Shown here: piece after piece, positions 50,947 through 61,716 of the stretch
How positions within the stretch are numbered: the first letter of the stretch is position 1
Layout: every line of letters begins with the position of its first letter
Assembly: GCA_024637315.1 (NCBI GenBank)
Contig: JAGXFH010000062.1
Coordinates: 21,835 to 85,834, forward strand
Source of the DNA: Brevirhabdus sp.
GTDB taxonomy: Bacteria; Pseudomonadota; Alphaproteobacteria; Rhodobacterales; Rhodobacteraceae
Direction of reading: 5' to 3'
DNA: 64,000 bases
Notes under the pieces: generated by a model
The model's database searches: none
Seen by the model: only the letters and a program-made list of their open reading frames with translations
What the model was told of the DNA's origin: nothing
Translations under genes and position numbers: made by a program

Positions 50947-51669
50947 ATGCCCGATTTTCCCGATAGCTTCCCGCTCGGTCAAACGCCCACCGCCGACCGA
51001 CCGCTCTTGGGCCTGACGGTCCTGATGGTCGAAGACAGCCGATATGCATCCGAAGCAATGCGGCTTTTGTGCCTGCGCTCGGGCGCCCGTATCCGCCGTG
51101 CCGACAATTTGGCCTCGGCGCACCGGCATCTCGCAGTCTACCGGCCCTCGGTGGTGATCGTCGACCTCGGCCTGCCCGATGGCTCGGGCGAGGATCTGAT
51201 CCAGGAACTTGCCCGCGCCAATCCACGTGTCGGCGTCATTCTTGGCACCAGCGGCAATGACGATGGCGCGCCCCGCGCCGCCGCTGCGGGGGCCGACGGA
51301 TTTATCGCCAAACCGATCGAGAACCTCGCCACCTTCCAGAGCACGATCCTTGCCCATCTTCCCGCCGGTGCGCGTCCCAAGGGGCTGCGCCGGACGTCGG
51401 ACGAACCCATCGCACCGGATGTACTGGCGCTGCATGACGATCTTGCCCATATCGCAAAGGTGCTGGTCTCTTCATCAGGAGATCAGGCCTCGATCGACTA
51501 TGTCGCGCAGTTTCTGGCCGGCGTTGCTCGGATCGCCCGCGATGGCGGGATGGAGGATGCGGCGGTGTCGCTGGCCCGCCATCGTGCCAATGGCCAGCCC
51601 TACGCCGCCGATATCGATCGGATCACCGGGCTGGTACAGCAGCGCTTGCAGCAGCGAAAAGTCGTTTAG
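50947..51669 (+). CDS. Response regulator with helical C-terminal domain
   Basis: The 240-residue protein has a complete receiver (about 22-140): LTVLMVEDSRYASEAMRLLC with acidic E29/D30, phosphoacceptor D73 in VVIVDLGLPDGSGEDL, GTSGNDD and K122 in GFIAKPIENL. The remaining about 90 residues are helical (LALHDDLAHIAKVLVS, YVAQFLAGVARIARDGG) with no DNA-binding motif I recognise, and might be a protein-interaction or Hpt-like bundle. A kinase partner is not encoded nearby. CTGATGAACGAGGC precedes the ATG. Confidence 0.8.
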   Translation: MPDFPDSFPLGQTPTADRPLLGLTVLMVEDSRYASEAMRLLCLRSGARIRRADNLASAHRHLAVYRPSVVIVDLGLPDGSGEDLIQELARANPRVGVILGTSGNDDGAPRAAAAGADGFIAKPIENLATFQSTILAHLPAGARPKGLRRTSDEPIAPDVLALHDDLAHIAKVLVSSSGDQASIDYVAQFLAGVARIARDGGMEDAAVSLARHRANGQPYAADIDRITGLVQQRLQQRKVV

Positions 51670-51760
51670 GGCGTTTGGGGAACTGCTTGAGACGACGAGC
51701 ATCGGAAGTCGCGTTCGGGCGCAGCGAGAGGCCGCGCAACTTCCATTTTTCCAAGGCGCT

Positions 51761-52468
51761 TTACCTCCGCGCCGGGTCGGAGGCCGCAAGCACCGGCGCG
51801 GTAAGGTCCGACAGGCGCAGCCGCTGGGTGCCATCGGCGGTGAAATTACCGGGCGCAAGCCAGGAATCGAACGCCACCTTCAGAGCCGGCCATTCCGCGT
51901 CGATCGAGGCAAACCACGCTGTGTCGCGGTTGCGTCCCTTGACCACGGCGGCCTGCCGAAAGACGCCCTCGTAGCTTAGCCCCAGACGTTCGGCCGCGCG
52001 GCGCGAACCGAGGTTCAGCGCGTCGCACTTCCACTCATAGCGCCGGTATCCGGCGTCGTAGGCCCAGCGCATCATCAGATACATCGCCTCGGTCGCGGCG
52101 CGGGTCCGCTGCAATGCGACAGAAAGATTGATGTGCCCCACCTCGATACTGCCCGCTTCGGGCGCGATCCGCAGAAAGCTCGCGACGCCCTCGCACCTGC
52201 CGGTTTCGAGATTCCGAATGGCGTAGAAGAACAGGTCGGTCGAGCCCTCCAGTGATCGCACCCAATCGGCATAATCCGCCTGCTCCGCAAATGGTCCGTA
52301 GGGCAGATAGTGCCAGATCCGGTCGTCCATCTTGTTGGCGGCAAACAGATCCTCAGCATGCGCTTCGGACCGCAACGGCTCCAGCCGCGCATACCGACCC
52401 TCCAGGACCTCGCCAGAAGGGCGCGGTGGTGGCGCCCAGTTCGGCACCGGCATCCCCTGATCTTGCAT
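51761..52468 (-). CDS. GNAT family N-acetyltransferase (RimJ/RimL-like)
   Basis: The 235-residue protein carries the Acetyltransf_3 pattern: EGRYARLEPLRSEAHAEDLF at the start, then FFYAIRNLETGRCEGVASFL, GHINLSVALQRTRAATEAM in the acetyl-CoA region and KCDALNLGSRRAAERLGLSYEG in the C-terminal block. The ATG at 52468 follows GGAGG with a 10-nt gap. The substrate (protein N terminus, ribosomal protein or small molecule) is not evident. It lies downstream of aspS, 67 nt away, on the same strand. Confidence 0.87.
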   Translation of the reverse strand: MQDQGMPVPNWAPPPRPSGEVLEGRYARLEPLRSEAHAEDLFAANKMDDRIWHYLPYGPFAEQADYADWVRSLEGSTDLFFYAIRNLETGRCEGVASFLRIAPEAGSIEVGHINLSVALQRTRAATEAMYLMMRWAYDAGYRRYEWKCDALNLGSRRAAERLGLSYEGVFRQAAVVKGRNRDTAWFASIDAEWPALKVAFDSWLAPGNFTADGTQRLRLSDLTAPVLAASDPARR

Positions 52469-52534
52469 GGTGTCCACGCCTCCCTAAATCGCTCTGCAAC
52501 CGGCTCTGTTTCCGCGGCATGGTCCCGGCGGCAC

Positions 52535-54313
52535 TCACTCCTCGGGAATCACCCGCAGCCGCAATTCGCGCATCTGCTCGTTCATCGGCTCGCTCGGAGC
52601 ACCCATCATCAGGTCTTCGGCGCGCTGGTTCATCGGGAACATGATGACCTCGCGGATATTCGCTTCGTCGGCCAGCAGCATCACGATCCGATCTATGCCC
52701 GCGGCACATCCGCCATGCGGAGGCGCGCCATATTTGAAAGCGTTGACCATGCCGCCAAAGCGCTTTTCGACCTCGTCCTTGCCATAGCCGGCCAGTTCGA
52801 ACGCCTTGAACATGATCTCCGGCTTGTGGTTCCGGATGGCACCCGAGACCAGTTCATAGCCGTTGCACGCCAGGTCGTATTGATAGCCCAGCACCTGCAG
52901 AGGGTCGCCCTCCAGCGCCGCCATTCCGCCCTGCGGCATCGAGAATGGATTGTGCGAGAAGTCGATCCGCCCCTCTTCGTCCTTCTCGTACATCGGGAAA
53001 TCGACGATCCAGGCGAAGCGGAAGGCGTTCTGCTCCGTCAGCCCCAACTCGCGGCCGATCTCGTTGCGCGCACGCCCCGCAACCGCCTCGAACTGATCCG
53101 GCCGGCCACCGAGGAAAAACGCCGCGTCGCCCTTGCCGAGTTTCAACTGGGTGCGGACGGCTTCTGTCCGCTCAGGCCCGATATTCTTGGCCAAGGGGCC
53201 AGCGGCTTCCATTCCGGAGCCGTCTTCCGCCTCGCGCCAGAAGATATAACCCATCCCCGGCAGGCCCTCTTTCTGCGCATATGCATTCATCCGGTCGCAG
53301 AACTTGCGGCTACCGCCACCCGGCGCGGGAATGGCACGGATCTCGGTCCCCTCATTCTCCAGAAGTTTCGCGAATATGGCGAAGCCTGAACCTGCAAAAT
53401 GCTGGCTGACCTTCTGCATCTTTATCGGATTGCGAAGGTCCGGCTTGTCCGTCCCATACCAGAGCGCACTGTCGACGTAGGAAATCCGCGGCCAGACAGA
53501 ATCGACCTTGTGGCCACCCCCGAACTCCTCGAACACGCCCTGGATCACCGGCTGGATCGTGTTGAACACGTCCTCCTGTGTCACGAACGACATCTCCATA
53601 TCGAGCTGGTAGAAGTCGGTGGGCGACCGGTCGGCGCGCGGGTCTTCGTCGCGGAAACAGGGCGCGATCTGGAAATACTTGTCAAACCCCGAAACCATGA
53701 TCAGCTGCTTGAACTGCTGGGGCGCCTGCGGCAGCGCGTAGAACTTGCCCGGATGCAAGCGGCTTGGAACCAGAAAGTCGCGCGCGCCCTCGGGGCTACT
53801 GGCGGTGATGATCGGCGTTTGAAACTCGTTGAACCCCGCCGCCCACATCCGCTTGCGCATGGACGCCACGACGTTCGAGCGCAGAATCATTTTGTGTTGC
53901 AACGCCTCGCGCCGCAGGTCGAGGAACCTGTACCGAAGCCGCGTCTCCTCTGGATACTCCTGATCGCCGAACACCATGAGCGGCAACTCGTCCGCCGCAC
54001 CCAAGACCTCGATCTCGCGGATGAACACCTCGATTTCGCCGGTCGGCAGCTTCGGATTCACCAGTTCGGAATCCCGCGCCTTCACCTCGCCGTCGACCCG
54101 GATGCACCATTCGGAACGCACCTTCTCGACATCGGCAAAGGCGGCGCTGTCGGGATCGCAAAGGACCTGCGTGATGCCGTAGTGGTCGCGAAGATCAATG
54201 AACAGAATTCCGCCATGATCGCGAACCCTGTGGACCCAACCCGACAGGCGGGCCGTCTGGCCGACATCTGATTTGTTCAACTCGGCGCAGGTATGGCTGC
54301 GATAGGCGTGCAT
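52535..54313 (-). CDS. aspS: Aspartyl-tRNA synthetase, bacterial type
   Basis: Charges tRNA-Asp. At 592 residues it has the bacterial layout: an N-terminal OB-fold anticodon-binding domain ([21 protein letters not shown]), class II motif 1 region, motif 2 [21 protein letters not shown], the bacterial GAD insertion (about 290-410, including [20 protein letters not shown]) and motif 3 [20 protein letters not shown]. Whether it is discriminating or non-discriminating (also charging tRNA-Asn) depends on the presence of asnS elsewhere. Upstream lies the cfa promoter region in the opposite direction. Confidence 0.97.
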   Translation of the reverse strand: MHAYRSHTCAELNKSDVGQTARLSGWVHRVRDHGGILFIDLRDHYGITQVLCDPDSAAFADVEKVRSEWCIRVDGEVKARDSELVNPKLPTGEIEVFIREIEVLGAADELPLMVFGDQEYPEETRLRYRFLDLRREALQHKMILRSNVVASMRKRMWAAGFNEFQTPIITASSPEGARDFLVPSRLHPGKFYALPQAPQQFKQLIMVSGFDKYFQIAPCFRDEDPRADRSPTDFYQLDMEMSFVTQEDVFNTIQPVIQGVFEEFGGGHKVDSVWPRISYVDSALWYGTDKPDLRNPIKMQKVSQHFAGSGFAIFAKLLENEGTEIRAIPAPGGGSRKFCDRMNAYAQKEGLPGMGYIFWREAEDGSGMEAAGPLAKNIGPERTEAVRTQLKLGKGDAAFFLGGRPDQFEAVAGRARNEIGRELGLTEQNAFRFAWIVDFPMYEKDEEGRIDFSHNPFSMPQGGMAALEGDPLQVLGYQYDLACNGYELVSGAIRNHKPEIMFKAFELAGYGKDEVEKRFGGMVNAFKYGAPPHGGCAAGIDRIVMLLADEANIREVIMFPMNQRAEDLMMGAPSEPMNEQMRELRLRVIPEE

Positions 54314-54446
54314 GGCGGCCCCTTGGACATCGAAACTTCAGGTTCGCGCCGATACACCTTGCCCGGCAGCGGAAGTCAAGCAGGCATGGCGATGGCGGCA
54401 GAACGCCCACGCCGACACTCATCGGGCCGAGATCTTTACACGACCG

Positions 54447-54472
54447 GGAACTTTCGCCAGAATATCAGCGTT
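54447..54472 (+). promoter_or_regulatory. EcfG-type promoter upstream of the CFA synthase gene
   Basis: GGAAC (54447-54451), 17-nt spacer, CGTT (54469-54472), 89 nt before the start codon at 54561. It is the only EcfG site found outside the stress island. Confidence 0.78.
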
Positions 54473-54560
54473 TACCAAGATATGCCGAAGTTTCTGAGGC
54501 GACCAGAGTAAATTGACCGACGCCGTTGATGATGCCGGGTGGGCATCACAGGGGGTGGAC

Positions 54561-55796
54561 ATGTGGATAGGATTTCTCGACAGGCTTCTGGATCACTTCG
54601 TCCAGACCGGAGACCTTCAAGTCACGATGCCGGATGGCGGCAGACACCGCTACGGTGACGGCACGGCCCCCCGGATCAGCATCAGCTTCAAGGATCCCAG
54701 CCTGCCGGCCCGGATGATCCGCAATCCGCATCTGGCGCTCGGCGAAGGCTATATGGATGGCGGCCTGACCATCGAGAACGACGACCTTCGCGGTCTGCTG
54801 ACGCTTGCCATGACCAACCTTGCGCGCCAGCGCCCGCCGATCTGGTGGCAGCGCCCGCTGATCGGCCTGCGTCGTTCGCTGCGGTTCGTGCAGCAGTTCA
54901 ACCCGGTGGGCAGGGCGCGGGCTAATGTGGCGCATCATTACGATCTGTCGGGAAAGCTCTACGATCCCTTCCTTGACGAGGACCGACAATATTCCTGCGC
55001 CTATTTCCGGCATCCCGACGATACTCTGGAACAGGCCCAGATCAACAAGAAGCATCATATCGCGGGCAAACTGCTGCTGAAGTCCGGCATGCGGGTGCTC
55101 GATATCGGCTGCGGCTGGGGCGGCATGGGCCTGACACTGGCCCGTGATTATGGAGTCAGGGTCGTCGGCGTCACGCTATCGCGCGAACAGCACGCCTTGG
55201 CCCGCGCCCGCGCCGAGGCGGCAGGGCTGTCCGACCGCGTCGACTTCCGCCTGATGGACTACCGCGAGGTCAGCGGCACCTTCGACCGGATCGTGTCGGT
55301 CGGTATGTTCGAGCATGTCGGCGTGCCGCATTTCCGCGAGTATTTCAACCATTTGAACCGGATGCTGGCCCCAGACGGCGTGGCGCTGATCCACACCATC
55401 GGCCGCGCCACCCCGCCAGGCTGCACCAGTCCCTGGATCACCAAGTATATCTTCCCCGGCGGCTATGTCCCGGCAATGTCCGAAACCATTGCGGCGGTCG
55501 AGAAAGAGAACCTGTTCGCCACCGATGTCGAAATCTGGCGCCTGCATTACGCTGAGACACTGAAACACTGGCACGACCGCTTCATCGCCAATATCGACAC
55601 GGCCCGCGCGCTTTACGACGACCGCTTCTGCCGCATGTGGCGATTCTACCTGATCGCGTCGGAACTTTCGTTTCGGCTTAACCGGCAGGTGGTATTCCAG
55701 TTCCAGCTTGCCCATCGGCAAGATGCGGTGCCGCTGACACGCGATTATCTCTATGATACTGCAAGTACGTCTCGTTTGCGCCACGCTGCGGAATAG
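54561..55796 (+). CDS. cfa: Cyclopropane-fatty-acyl-phospholipid synthase family methyltransferase
   Basis: Uses S-adenosylmethionine to add a methylene bridge to unsaturated phospholipid acyl chains, a typical membrane-protective stress reaction. The 411-residue protein has the N-terminal lipid-binding part (NPHLALGEGYMDGGLTIEND), VAHHYDLSGKLYDPFLDEDRQYSCAYF, the SAM motif MRVLDIGCGWGGMGL (about 177-191) and the active-site region SVGMFEHVGVPHFREYF. GGGGGTGGAC precedes the ATG at 54561; the frame is open to 54513. The EcfG-type promoter upstream suggests stress induction. Confidence 0.9.
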   Translation: MWIGFLDRLLDHFVQTGDLQVTMPDGGRHRYGDGTAPRISISFKDPSLPARMIRNPHLALGEGYMDGGLTIENDDLRGLLTLAMTNLARQRPPIWWQRPLIGLRRSLRFVQQFNPVGRARANVAHHYDLSGKLYDPFLDEDRQYSCAYFRHPDDTLEQAQINKKHHIAGKLLLKSGMRVLDIGCGWGGMGLTLARDYGVRVVGVTLSREQHALARARAEAAGLSDRVDFRLMDYREVSGTFDRIVSVGMFEHVGVPHFREYFNHLNRMLAPDGVALIHTIGRATPPGCTSPWITKYIFPGGYVPAMSETIAAVEKENLFATDVEIWRLHYAETLKHWHDRFIANIDTARALYDDRFCRMWRFYLIASELSFRLNRQVVFQFQLAHRQDAVPLTRDYLYDTASTSRLRHAAE

Positions 55797-55940
55797 ATCA
55801 TCGCCAGAATTGAATTCTCTATCCAGACCGCACGAACCCCGATCCGCGATCCGGCCACATTTTTTCCCATATCTGTTGCTATCAGACCAAAAAAAGACGC
55901 CGACTGGGGCGTGCATTTGGATCGGATCGAAGGGCAGGAC

Positions 55941-57233
55941 ATGCTTCGGGACAAGGCGACAGCCGCGGTCATCGCGATAATGCTAACGGGCTACCTGTTG
56001 TTTCTGTGCTGGGACAACTGGTCTCCCGACCTGTCTGCGCTCTATTTCGCGGCGAAGTTCTTTGCACTTGGCGAATACTCTCAGATTTATGCTGCGCCCG
56101 AAGGCTTTTTCGGCCCTGACATTCCTGCATCTTGGCAGAACCTTATGTATTCGATGGGGTATTTCGAGGAACAGGCCCTGCCCTATGTCTATCCGCCGAT
56201 CTGGGCGGCAGTTTTCGCGCCCATGGCCTCGGCCATGACGCCACTGGAATTTTCCAACCTTTTCTACCTTCTGCACGTGCCGATGGTCACGGCCAGCATC
56301 TTCCTATGCTACCGGATTGTGCAGCCTCGGAACCTCAGCCTAGCCAGTTGGACGATTCTGTCAGCCGTACTCGTCTGGCAGTCGATGGCATCGCTCTTCG
56401 CGCTGTTTCACAATCAGCCGCAGATCGCGGTGGCATTCCTCACACTGCTAGCGATGGAAAGATCGCTCGCCGGAAAATCCGTGGCAGCCGGTGTCGCGCT
56501 GGCAATCGCGGCAACGATCAAGATCACTCCCGCTGTCTTCATCCTGGTTTTCCTGCTCGACCGCGATTGGCGAGCTTTGAAAGCCTTCGTTGTCACCGGG
56601 GGCGCGATAACGCTTGCCAGCTTTGCCATCGGCGGGGTCGATCTGCATCTGAAATACATAGATCGCATTGCCTCGATCAGCAAAATCATACCCGGAATGG
56701 AGGTGAACTGGGCCTTGGAAAGCGCACTTTATCAGGCCTATCTGTTCCTGTTCGGCACGGAACATATCCGCGGTGAACATAACTTCAACGTCTGGACGGA
56801 GCCTGTCTGGATCACCGTTACCACAAAGCTCGTGCTGGTCTCGATGCTTGGCGGGCTGGTTTGGGCGACCTACCGGTTGACGCGTGAAAACCGGATGAAG
56901 GTTTTGCCCCTCGGACTGACGCTGGCCATCGGCCTTTGCGGTCCGCTGGCTTGGGCGCATTACTTCCTGCCGGTTGTTCTTCTGCTGCCGACCCTGCTTT
57001 GCCTATTCCCCATCCGCCAAGGCTTTGTCCTGTTTCTCGTATTCGCAGTCTTGTTTCATAAGGCGATCATGGGACCGATCTTCGCGCAGGAGTTCGAATA
57101 CTACGTGGCCATGCTGATCCGCACGACCGCGCTATTTGGGTTGTTCGCGGGGATTGTCGTTGCCGCGTTGCGGATGGAATCCGCGACCGGCGCCCGATCA
57201 CAAGGCGCCAGCCCAGCGCTTGCCGTATCCTGA
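55941..57233 (+). CDS. GT87 family membrane glycosyltransferase-like protein
   Basis: A 430-residue polytopic protein of about 10 helices resembling the DUF2029/GT87 mannosyltransferase family. After the first helix (AAVIAIMLTGYLLFLCWDNW) comes a loop with LYFAAKFFALGEYSQIYAAP, where an acidic catalytic residue would lie. AGVALAIAATIKITPAVFILVFLLDRDW is the most conserved family block. GT87 enzymes use polyprenyl-phosphate sugars on the outer face of the membrane; the acceptor is unknown. GGGCAGGAC precedes the ATG at 55941. It is not obviously linked to cfa or carB. Confidence 0.78.
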   Translation: MLRDKATAAVIAIMLTGYLLFLCWDNWSPDLSALYFAAKFFALGEYSQIYAAPEGFFGPDIPASWQNLMYSMGYFEEQALPYVYPPIWAAVFAPMASAMTPLEFSNLFYLLHVPMVTASIFLCYRIVQPRNLSLASWTILSAVLVWQSMASLFALFHNQPQIAVAFLTLLAMERSLAGKSVAAGVALAIAATIKITPAVFILVFLLDRDWRALKAFVVTGGAITLASFAIGGVDLHLKYIDRIASISKIIPGMEVNWALESALYQAYLFLFGTEHIRGEHNFNVWTEPVWITVTTKLVLVSMLGGLVWATYRLTRENRMKVLPLGLTLAIGLCGPLAWAHYFLPVVLLLPTLLCLFPIRQGFVLFLVFAVLFHKAIMGPIFAQEFEYYVAMLIRTTALFGLFAGIVVAALRMESATGARSQGASPALAVS

Positions 57234-57347
57234 ACGCACCCCCCCAGCCGCATCTTCTGAACACGAACGATCCGGCCTGAATGTTTCGGCCTCAGTGGCG
57301 ATACGGAATTAGTAGGGTCAAAGCCGCGCCGGTTTGCCAATCAAGCC

Positions 57348-57375
57348 TTGCACATGAGGTTGCTATCCCTATAAC
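57348..57375 (+). promoter_or_regulatory. Sigma-70-like promoter upstream of carB
   Basis: TTGCAC (57348-57353), 16-nt spacer, TATAAC (57370-57375), 56 nt before the carB start. Both hexamers are close to consensus. Confidence 0.5.
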
Positions 57376-57430
57376 CCCCGATAATTTGCGTGCCCTCTGC
57401 CCGGCGCGCTGAAGCGTGGGGAACGGGGTT

Positions 57431-60400
57431 ATGCCGAAAAGAACCGATATCAAATCCATCATGATCATCGGCGCCGGTCCCATCGTCATCGGACAGGCCT
57501 GCGAGTTTGACTATTCCGGCGCACAGGCCTGCAAGGCACTGCGAGAGGAAGGCTACCGCGTCATACTGGTCAATTCGAACCCCGCGACGATCATGACCGA
57601 CCCCGAACTGGCCGACGCCACCTATATCGAACCGATCACGCCCGAAGTCGTCGCGAAGATCATCGAAAAGGAACGCCCCGATGCACTCTTGCCGACGATG
57701 GGCGGCCAGACCGGGTTGAACACCTCTCTGGCACTGGCCGATATGGGCGTACTCGACAAGTTCGGCGTGGAGCTGATCGGTGCCAACCGGGCCGCGATCG
57801 AAATGGCCGAGGATCGCAAACTGTTTCGCGAGGCTATGGACCGGATCGGGCTCGAAAACCCCAAGGCCACGATCATCGCCGCGCCGAAGAAAGAGAATGG
57901 CAAATACGATCTCAAGGCGGGTGTGGCCGCCGCGATCGACGCCATCGAATATGTCGGCCTGCCCGCGATCATCCGTCCCGCCTTCACGCTTGGCGGCACC
58001 GGTGGCGGCGTTGCCTATAACCGCGAGGACTTCGAACGCCTGTGCCATTCGGGCCTCGACGCTTCGCCGATGGCACAGATCCTGGTCGACGAAAGCCTGC
58101 TGGGCTGGAAAGAATTCGAGATGGAAGTTGTGCGCGACAAGGCCGACAATGCCATCATCGTCTGCGCCATCGAAAACGTCGATCCCATGGGTGTACATAC
58201 CGGCGACTCGATCACCGTCGCCCCTGCCCTCACCCTGACCGACAAGGAATACCAGATCATGCGCAACGGCTCGATCGCCGTGCTGCGCGAAATAGGGGTC
58301 GAGACCGGCGGCTCGAACGTCCAATGGGCGATCAATCCCGCCGACGGTCGCATGGTGGTGATCGAGATGAATCCACGCGTTTCGCGCTCCTCGGCGCTGG
58401 CGTCCAAGGCCACCGGCTTTCCGATAGCCAAGATCGCCGCGAAACTGGCCGTGGGATATACGCTGGACGAACTCGACAACGATATCACCAAGGTAACGCC
58501 CGCCAGCTTCGAGCCGACCATAGATTACGTTGTCACCAAGATCCCCCGTTTCGCATTCGAGAAATTCCCCGGCTCCAAGCCGGAACTGACCACCGCGATG
58601 AAATCGGTAGGCGAGGTCATGGCCATAGGCCGCACCATCCACGAGTCCCTGCAAAAGGCGCTGGCCAGCATGGAAACCGGCCTGAGCGGCTTTGACGAGG
58701 TCGCGATCCCGGGCGCGCCCGACAAGGCCGCCATTATCAAAGCCCTCTCCGCCAAGACCCCAGACCGCATGCGCACCATCGCGCAAGCCATGCGGCACGA
58801 ATTGTCGGACGAAGACATCCACGCTGTCACGATGTTCGATCCTTGGTTCCTTGCCCGCATCCGCGAGATCGTGGAAGCCGAGGAAAAGTTGCAAAAGGAC
58901 GGATTGCCGTTCACGGAAAACGGCCTGCGCGCCCTGAAGATACTGGGATTCACCGACGCAAGGCTTGCGCATCTCACCGGCCGGACCGAAGACAATGTGC
59001 GGCGGGCTCGTCTGAATCTGGGCGTCCATGCCGTGTTCAAGCGCATCGACACCTGTGCCGCCGAATTCGAGGCACAGACCCCCTATATGTATTCTACCTA
59101 CGAAACCCCGGTCATGGGCGAGGTCGAGTGTGAAGCGCGACCGTCGGACCGCAAGAAGGTCGTTATCCTCGGCGGCGGGCCGAACCGGATCGGTCAGGGG
59201 ATCGAGTTCGACTATTGCTGCTGCCATGCCTGCTTCGCGCTGACCGATGCGGGCTATGAAACCATCATGATCAACTGCAACCCCGAAACCGTGTCGACGG
59301 ATTACGACACATCGGACCGCCTCTATTTCGAGCCGTTGACCTTTGAACATGTCATGGAGATCATGCGCCTCGAGCAGGAAAATGGCACCCTTCACGGCGT
59401 CATCGTCCAGTTCGGCGGACAGACGCCGCTGAAACTTGCCAATGCGCTTCAGGACGCCGGCATCCCGATCCTCGGCACCTCACCTGACGCCATCGACCTG
59501 GCCGAGGACCGCGAACGGTTCCAGAAGCTGTTGGCCAAACTGGGGCTGAAGCAGCCGGTTAATGGATTCGCCAGCACCGACGCACAGGCGATGGAAATCG
59601 CGCAGCGCGTCGGCTATCCGCTGGTGATCCGCCCTTCCTACGTTCTGGGTGGTCGCGCAATGGAGATCGTGCGCGATGATGACCATCTTGCGCGCTACAT
59701 CCGCGATGCGGTAACCGTGTCGGGCAAGAACCCCGTCCTTCTGGACAGCTATCTGACCAACGCGACCGAGGTTGATGTGGACGCCCTTTGCGATGGCACG
59801 GATGTGCATGTGGCAGGCATCATGGAGCACATTGAAGAGGCTGGCGTGCATTCCGGCGACAGTGCCTGTTCACTGCCGCCCCACACCCTATCGCCGGAAA
59901 TCGTGTCCGAGATCGAGAAGCAGACCCGCGCCCTCGCCCTCGCCCTCAATGTCGTGGGGCTGATGAACGTGCAGTTTGCGATCAAGGACGGTGAGATCTA
60001 CGTGCTCGAGGTCAACCCCCGCGCCAGCAGAACCGTCCCGTTCGTCGCCAAGGCCACTGACAGCGCCATCGCCTCTATCGCCGCCCGGCTCATGGCGGGC
60101 GAGATGCTCTCGGCCTTCCCCAAAGCCAGACCGCACCAGCCGGTCAGCGACGACGTGACTATCCCGATGGGCGACCCGCATACCCTCGCCGATTTCCGCA
60201 CGCCATGGTTCAGCGTCAAGGAGGCGGTCATGCCCTTCGCACGCTTCCCCGGCGTCGACACGCTGCTTGGCCCTGAAATGCGCTCGACCGGCGAGGTCAT
60301 GGGCTGGGACCGCACCTTCCCGCGCGCCTTCCTGAAGGCGCAGCTTGGAGCAGGAACTATCCTGCCCGACGCTGGCACGGTCTTCCTTTCGATCAAGGAG

Positions 60401-60760
60401 GCTGACAAGACCGCGCAACTGATCGAAACCGCCCGCCTCCTGCTCGATCTTGGTCTCGACATTTGCGCCACTCGCGGCACCGCCGCTTTCCTCGCGAGCC
60501 ACGACCTGCCCTCCCAAGTGGTGAACAAAGCTTATGAAGGCGGCCGCACCATCGTCGACGTGATGAAGGATGGCGGCATCGTACTGGTGATGAACACGAC
60601 CGAAGGCGCGCAGGCGATCGAGGACAGCCGCTCGATGCGTAACGTCGCGCTGATGGACAAGATCCCCTACTTCACCACGCTCTCCGCCAGCCACGCCGCC
60701 GCTTTGGCGATGAAGGCGAGCAAGGAGGGCGAGTTGGGGGTCAGGAGTTTGCAGGGCTGA
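57431..60760 (+). CDS. carB: Carbamoyl phosphate synthase large subunit
   Basis: Makes carbamoyl phosphate from glutamine-derived ammonia, bicarbonate and two ATP for arginine and pyrimidine synthesis. The 1109-residue protein shows the two homologous ATP-grasp halves: first with [28 protein letters not shown] and [16 protein letters not shown], second with [23 protein letters not shown] and [16 protein letters not shown]-terminal MGS-like allosteric domain follows (about 960-1109: [21 protein letters not shown]). carA is not in the window. A sigma-70-like promoter precedes it. Confidence 0.97.
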   Translation: MPKRTDIKSIMIIGAGPIVIGQACEFDYSGAQACKALREEGYRVILVNSNPATIMTDPELADATYIEPITPEVVAKIIEKERPDALLPTMGGQTGLNTSLALADMGVLDKFGVELIGANRAAIEMAEDRKLFREAMDRIGLENPKATIIAAPKKENGKYDLKAGVAAAIDAIEYVGLPAIIRPAFTLGGTGGGVAYNREDFERLCHSGLDASPMAQILVDESLLGWKEFEMEVVRDKADNAIIVCAIENVDPMGVHTGDSITVAPALTLTDKEYQIMRNGSIAVLREIGVETGGSNVQWAINPADGRMVVIEMNPRVSRSSALASKATGFPIAKIAAKLAVGYTLDELDNDITKVTPASFEPTIDYVVTKIPRFAFEKFPGSKPELTTAMKSVGEVMAIGRTIHESLQKALASMETGLSGFDEVAIPGAPDKAAIIKALSAKTPDRMRTIAQAMRHELSDEDIHAVTMFDPWFLARIREIVEAEEKLQKDGLPFTENGLRALKILGFTDARLAHLTGRTEDNVRRARLNLGVHAVFKRIDTCAAEFEAQTPYMYSTYETPVMGEVECEARPSDRKKVVILGGGPNRIGQGIEFDYCCCHACFALTDAGYETIMINCNPETVSTDYDTSDRLYFEPLTFEHVMEIMRLEQENGTLHGVIVQFGGQTPLKLANALQDAGIPILGTSPDAIDLAEDRERFQKLLAKLGLKQPVNGFASTDAQAMEIAQRVGYPLVIRPSYVLGGRAMEIVRDDDHLARYIRDAVTVSGKNPVLLDSYLTNATEVDVDALCDGTDVHVAGIMEHIEEAGVHSGDSACSLPPHTLSPEIVSEIEKQTRALALALNVVGLMNVQFAIKDGEIYVLEVNPRASRTVPFVAKATDSAIASIAARLMAGEMLSAFPKARPHQPVSDDVTIPMGDPHTLADFRTPWFSVKEAVMPFARFPGVDTLLGPEMRSTGEVMGWDRTFPRAFLKAQLGAGTILPDAGTVFLSIKEADKTAQLIETARLLLDLGLDICATRGTAAFLASHDLPSQVVNKAYEGGRTIVDVMKDGGIVLVMNTTEGAQAIEDSRSMRNVALMDKIPYFTTLSASHAAALAMKASKEGELGVRSLQG

Positions 60761-60879
60761 CAGATATTCGACGATCAGTGGTGATCGACGGTTCCTGATG
60801 CAGCATCATCCGAATGGCCGGTGCTTTCGACGATGGTGCACAGCTCGGATTTACCAGATTGCTTCGGAAGGGCGAGCCA

Positions 60880-61284
60880 TTAGCCGGTCTTGTCAAGCAC
60901 CAGCACGTCCTGCGGGCCGTCATTCTTTTTCTGCTGCTCGGCGTCGCGCTTGGCGCGGACGGCCTGCAACTGCTGGATCATCTCACTGGGCATCCGACGA
61001 CGAGAGGCGAAGGGCTGCGGGGCCGCTTCGGGATCAGTCATGGCGGCGGGCTGCGGCTTGGTGCGCCGCAGACCGAAAATGAAGTCATCCTGGCTCAACG
61101 AAATCGGCCCCATCGGCGCGAACTGCGTACCGTTCGCACTTACCGGCCCGGCGAAGCGCCTTTGATCGTCCAGAAACGCATCCAGCGCCTCTTCCAGCTT
61201 GGCGGACATGCCATGCAGGCCAAACTGTTCGGCCTTGTCGCATAGGTCCATGATGACGTCGAACATCCAGTCATGATCTTGCAT
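60880..61284 (-). CDS. Conserved protein of unknown function
   Basis: A 134-residue soluble protein with no family I recognise. The N-terminal third is helical (DHDWMFDVIMDLCDKAEQFG, then MSAKLEEALDAFLDDQRR), the middle is loop-like, and the C terminus is a charged helix (SEMIQQLQAVRAKRDAEQQKK). The N-terminal pattern of two helices packed by Leu/Phe recurs in small alphaproteobacterial proteins. Convergent with carB after a 119-nt gap. Confidence 0.6.
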   Translation of the reverse strand: MQDHDWMFDVIMDLCDKAEQFGLHGMSAKLEEALDAFLDDQRRFAGPVSANGTQFAPMGPISLSQDDFIFGLRRTKPQPAAMTDPEAAPQPFASRRRMPSEMIQQLQAVRAKRDAEQQKKNDGPQDVLVLDKTG

Positions 61285-61716
61285 GCTTCATCCCCATGAT
61301 GCGTGCGAATCTGCGTTCATGCAGAGTGGTCGTTTTTGGTTAACAGACCCCTACCGACGCGGGAACCCTGTTGAGGCAAGGTCAGCGGCGCAGATCGGCA
61401 CCGGCGCGTTTCATGGCGAGAAATTGCTCAAATACCCGCTCGATTCTGGGCGAAACGGCATCTTTCCGCCCGGATCTTTGACGGCCCCCCGCGATCTAAC
61501 CTGCCAAGTAACGTGAGTCCGGATCGACATCGCCGACAGGGAGGCCGACAAGGTGCTTTTTGGATTAAGGTGAAACACCGGGTTTTGCGGGGCCGAAGCC
61601 TGGTATCCCTCGCTGGCGTTTCTGCGAAACGTGGGGAAAACCGCCGAATCTGCGCCCGAAGTTCTTCAAAATCTCATGAGTAGGTGGGCAACATGGCCCA
61701 AGGTTCCTGTTAAGGG
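61285..61716. other. Gene-free interval
   Basis: No coding sequence I can support. Short open frames on both strands (for example 61283-61516 plus, 61565-61753 minus) lack recognisable domains, good ribosome sites or consistent codon use. The sequence from about 61560 to 61690 is slightly different in texture (GTTTTGCGGGGCCGAAG and CAAAATCTCATGAGTAGG), and might be the edge of an old repeat, but no matching copy is present in the window. Confidence 0.4.

Noticed and set aside
57341..59395. Minus-strand open frame of 684 codons opposite carB
   Set aside because: Shadow of carB; repetitive Gly/Asp/His composition and no known motif.
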